This document shows positions 9,848 to 9,976 of a DNA stretch of 9,976 bases, piece after piece (within the stretch, counting starts at the first letter, position 1; each line of letters begins with the position of its first letter). The notes beneath the pieces are model-generated. The model did no database searches, was not told the DNA's origin, and saw only the letters and a list, made by a program, of their open reading frames with translations. The stretch spans positions 1-9,976 of the forward strand of contig NZ_JAMBOQ010000024.1 of assembly GCF_023715685.1 (NCBI RefSeq). Reading direction: 5' to 3'. The DNA is from Priestia aryabhattai (lineage in GTDB: Bacteria > Bacillota > Bacilli > Bacillales > Bacillaceae_H). A program made the position numbers and the translations under genes.

Positions 9848-9976
9848 ATGAGCAAACTACTCAAGATGCCGTGAGGCGTTAACCTGATGTGATGCATTTA
9901 TGTAGCAGAAAAAACTCCTGACCAACCTGCAGGAGTTTTTTCTCTTTTTATGCTGTATACGTTATACAAAATTAGT
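9848..9976 (+). repeat. Structured repeat unit F, cut by the window end
   Basis: Hairpin 1 is TGAG-CAAACTA-CTCA and hairpin 2 is GATGCC-GTGA-GGCGTT. The terminator stem AGAAAAAACTCCTG (9907-9920) has a perfect complement at 9930-9943. The dyad TGTATA-CGT-TATACA (9954-9968) contains GTATACGTTATA, the same 12 bases as in the first repL iteron. Confidence 0.75.

Noticed and set aside
7353..9976. CRISPR array or integron cassette array
   Set aside because: The repeats are over 120 bases, unevenly spaced, diverged and separated by genes; no Cas, integrase or attC-type core sites are visible.

Overview
The window is AT-rich, Firmicute-style plasmid DNA, most likely from the Bacillus cereus group or a close relative. 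The evidence is a MobV relaxase beside a recognisable oriT, a Firmicute RepL replication protein behind 22-bp iteron-like repeats, a MerR-like/DUF3967-type plasmid protein ending in KKKKWWEFWK, a YvrJ-family peptide, strong GGAGG ribosome sites, TTG/GTG starts, a perfect CcpA cre match and many U-tailed terminators. No chromosomal housekeeping gene, tRNA, rRNA, CRISPR array or transposase is visible.

Layout. 1-440: no protein gene on the + strand, but two promoter-terminator units look like tandem small RNAs. 439-2060 (- strand): mobilisation module made of oriT, a promoter overlapping it, the mob relaxase and a 37-aa membrane peptide not seen in simple ORF calls. 2080-2320: GC-rich array of seven hairpins. 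2499-3060 (-): arr, a rifampin ADP-ribosyltransferase (resistance cargo). 3189-3800 (-): MerR-like/DUF3967-type gene with a dyad over its start. 3800-4330: gene-free and dense in long inverted repeats, an origin candidate. 4334-5140 (-): winged-helix RepL-like gene with a structured leader and a candidate antisense RNA. 5147-5690 (-): HTH + ribbon-helix-helix-like DNA-binding gene with helically phased CTAG-box operators. 6056-6380: a decayed duplicate of that gene and its operators. 6430-6870: terminators and a candidate CcpA-controlled minus-strand RNA. 6872-7327 (+): SPW-repeat membrane protein. 7350-9976 (+): repL, yvrJ-like and a tiny ORF, interleaved with a repeated structured element.

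The most unusual content is a six-copy family (A-F, from 5911 to the right edge). Each copy has a hairpin with a CAAACTA loop, a second hairpin (GTGA tetraloop in four copies), a linker and a covarying intrinsic terminator. Five copies (B-F) are followed by a 15-bp dyad close to TGTATA-N3-TATACA. The dyad core (TATACGNTATA) also occurs in the first iteron upstream of repL, which links the family to the RepL replicon. The plasmid appears to carry two replicon-like modules (the 4362 gene with its DNA-binding partner, and repL with iterons), suggesting a cointegrate or a main replicon plus an auxiliary one. All functions are read from sequence by eye; no search or folding program was run.
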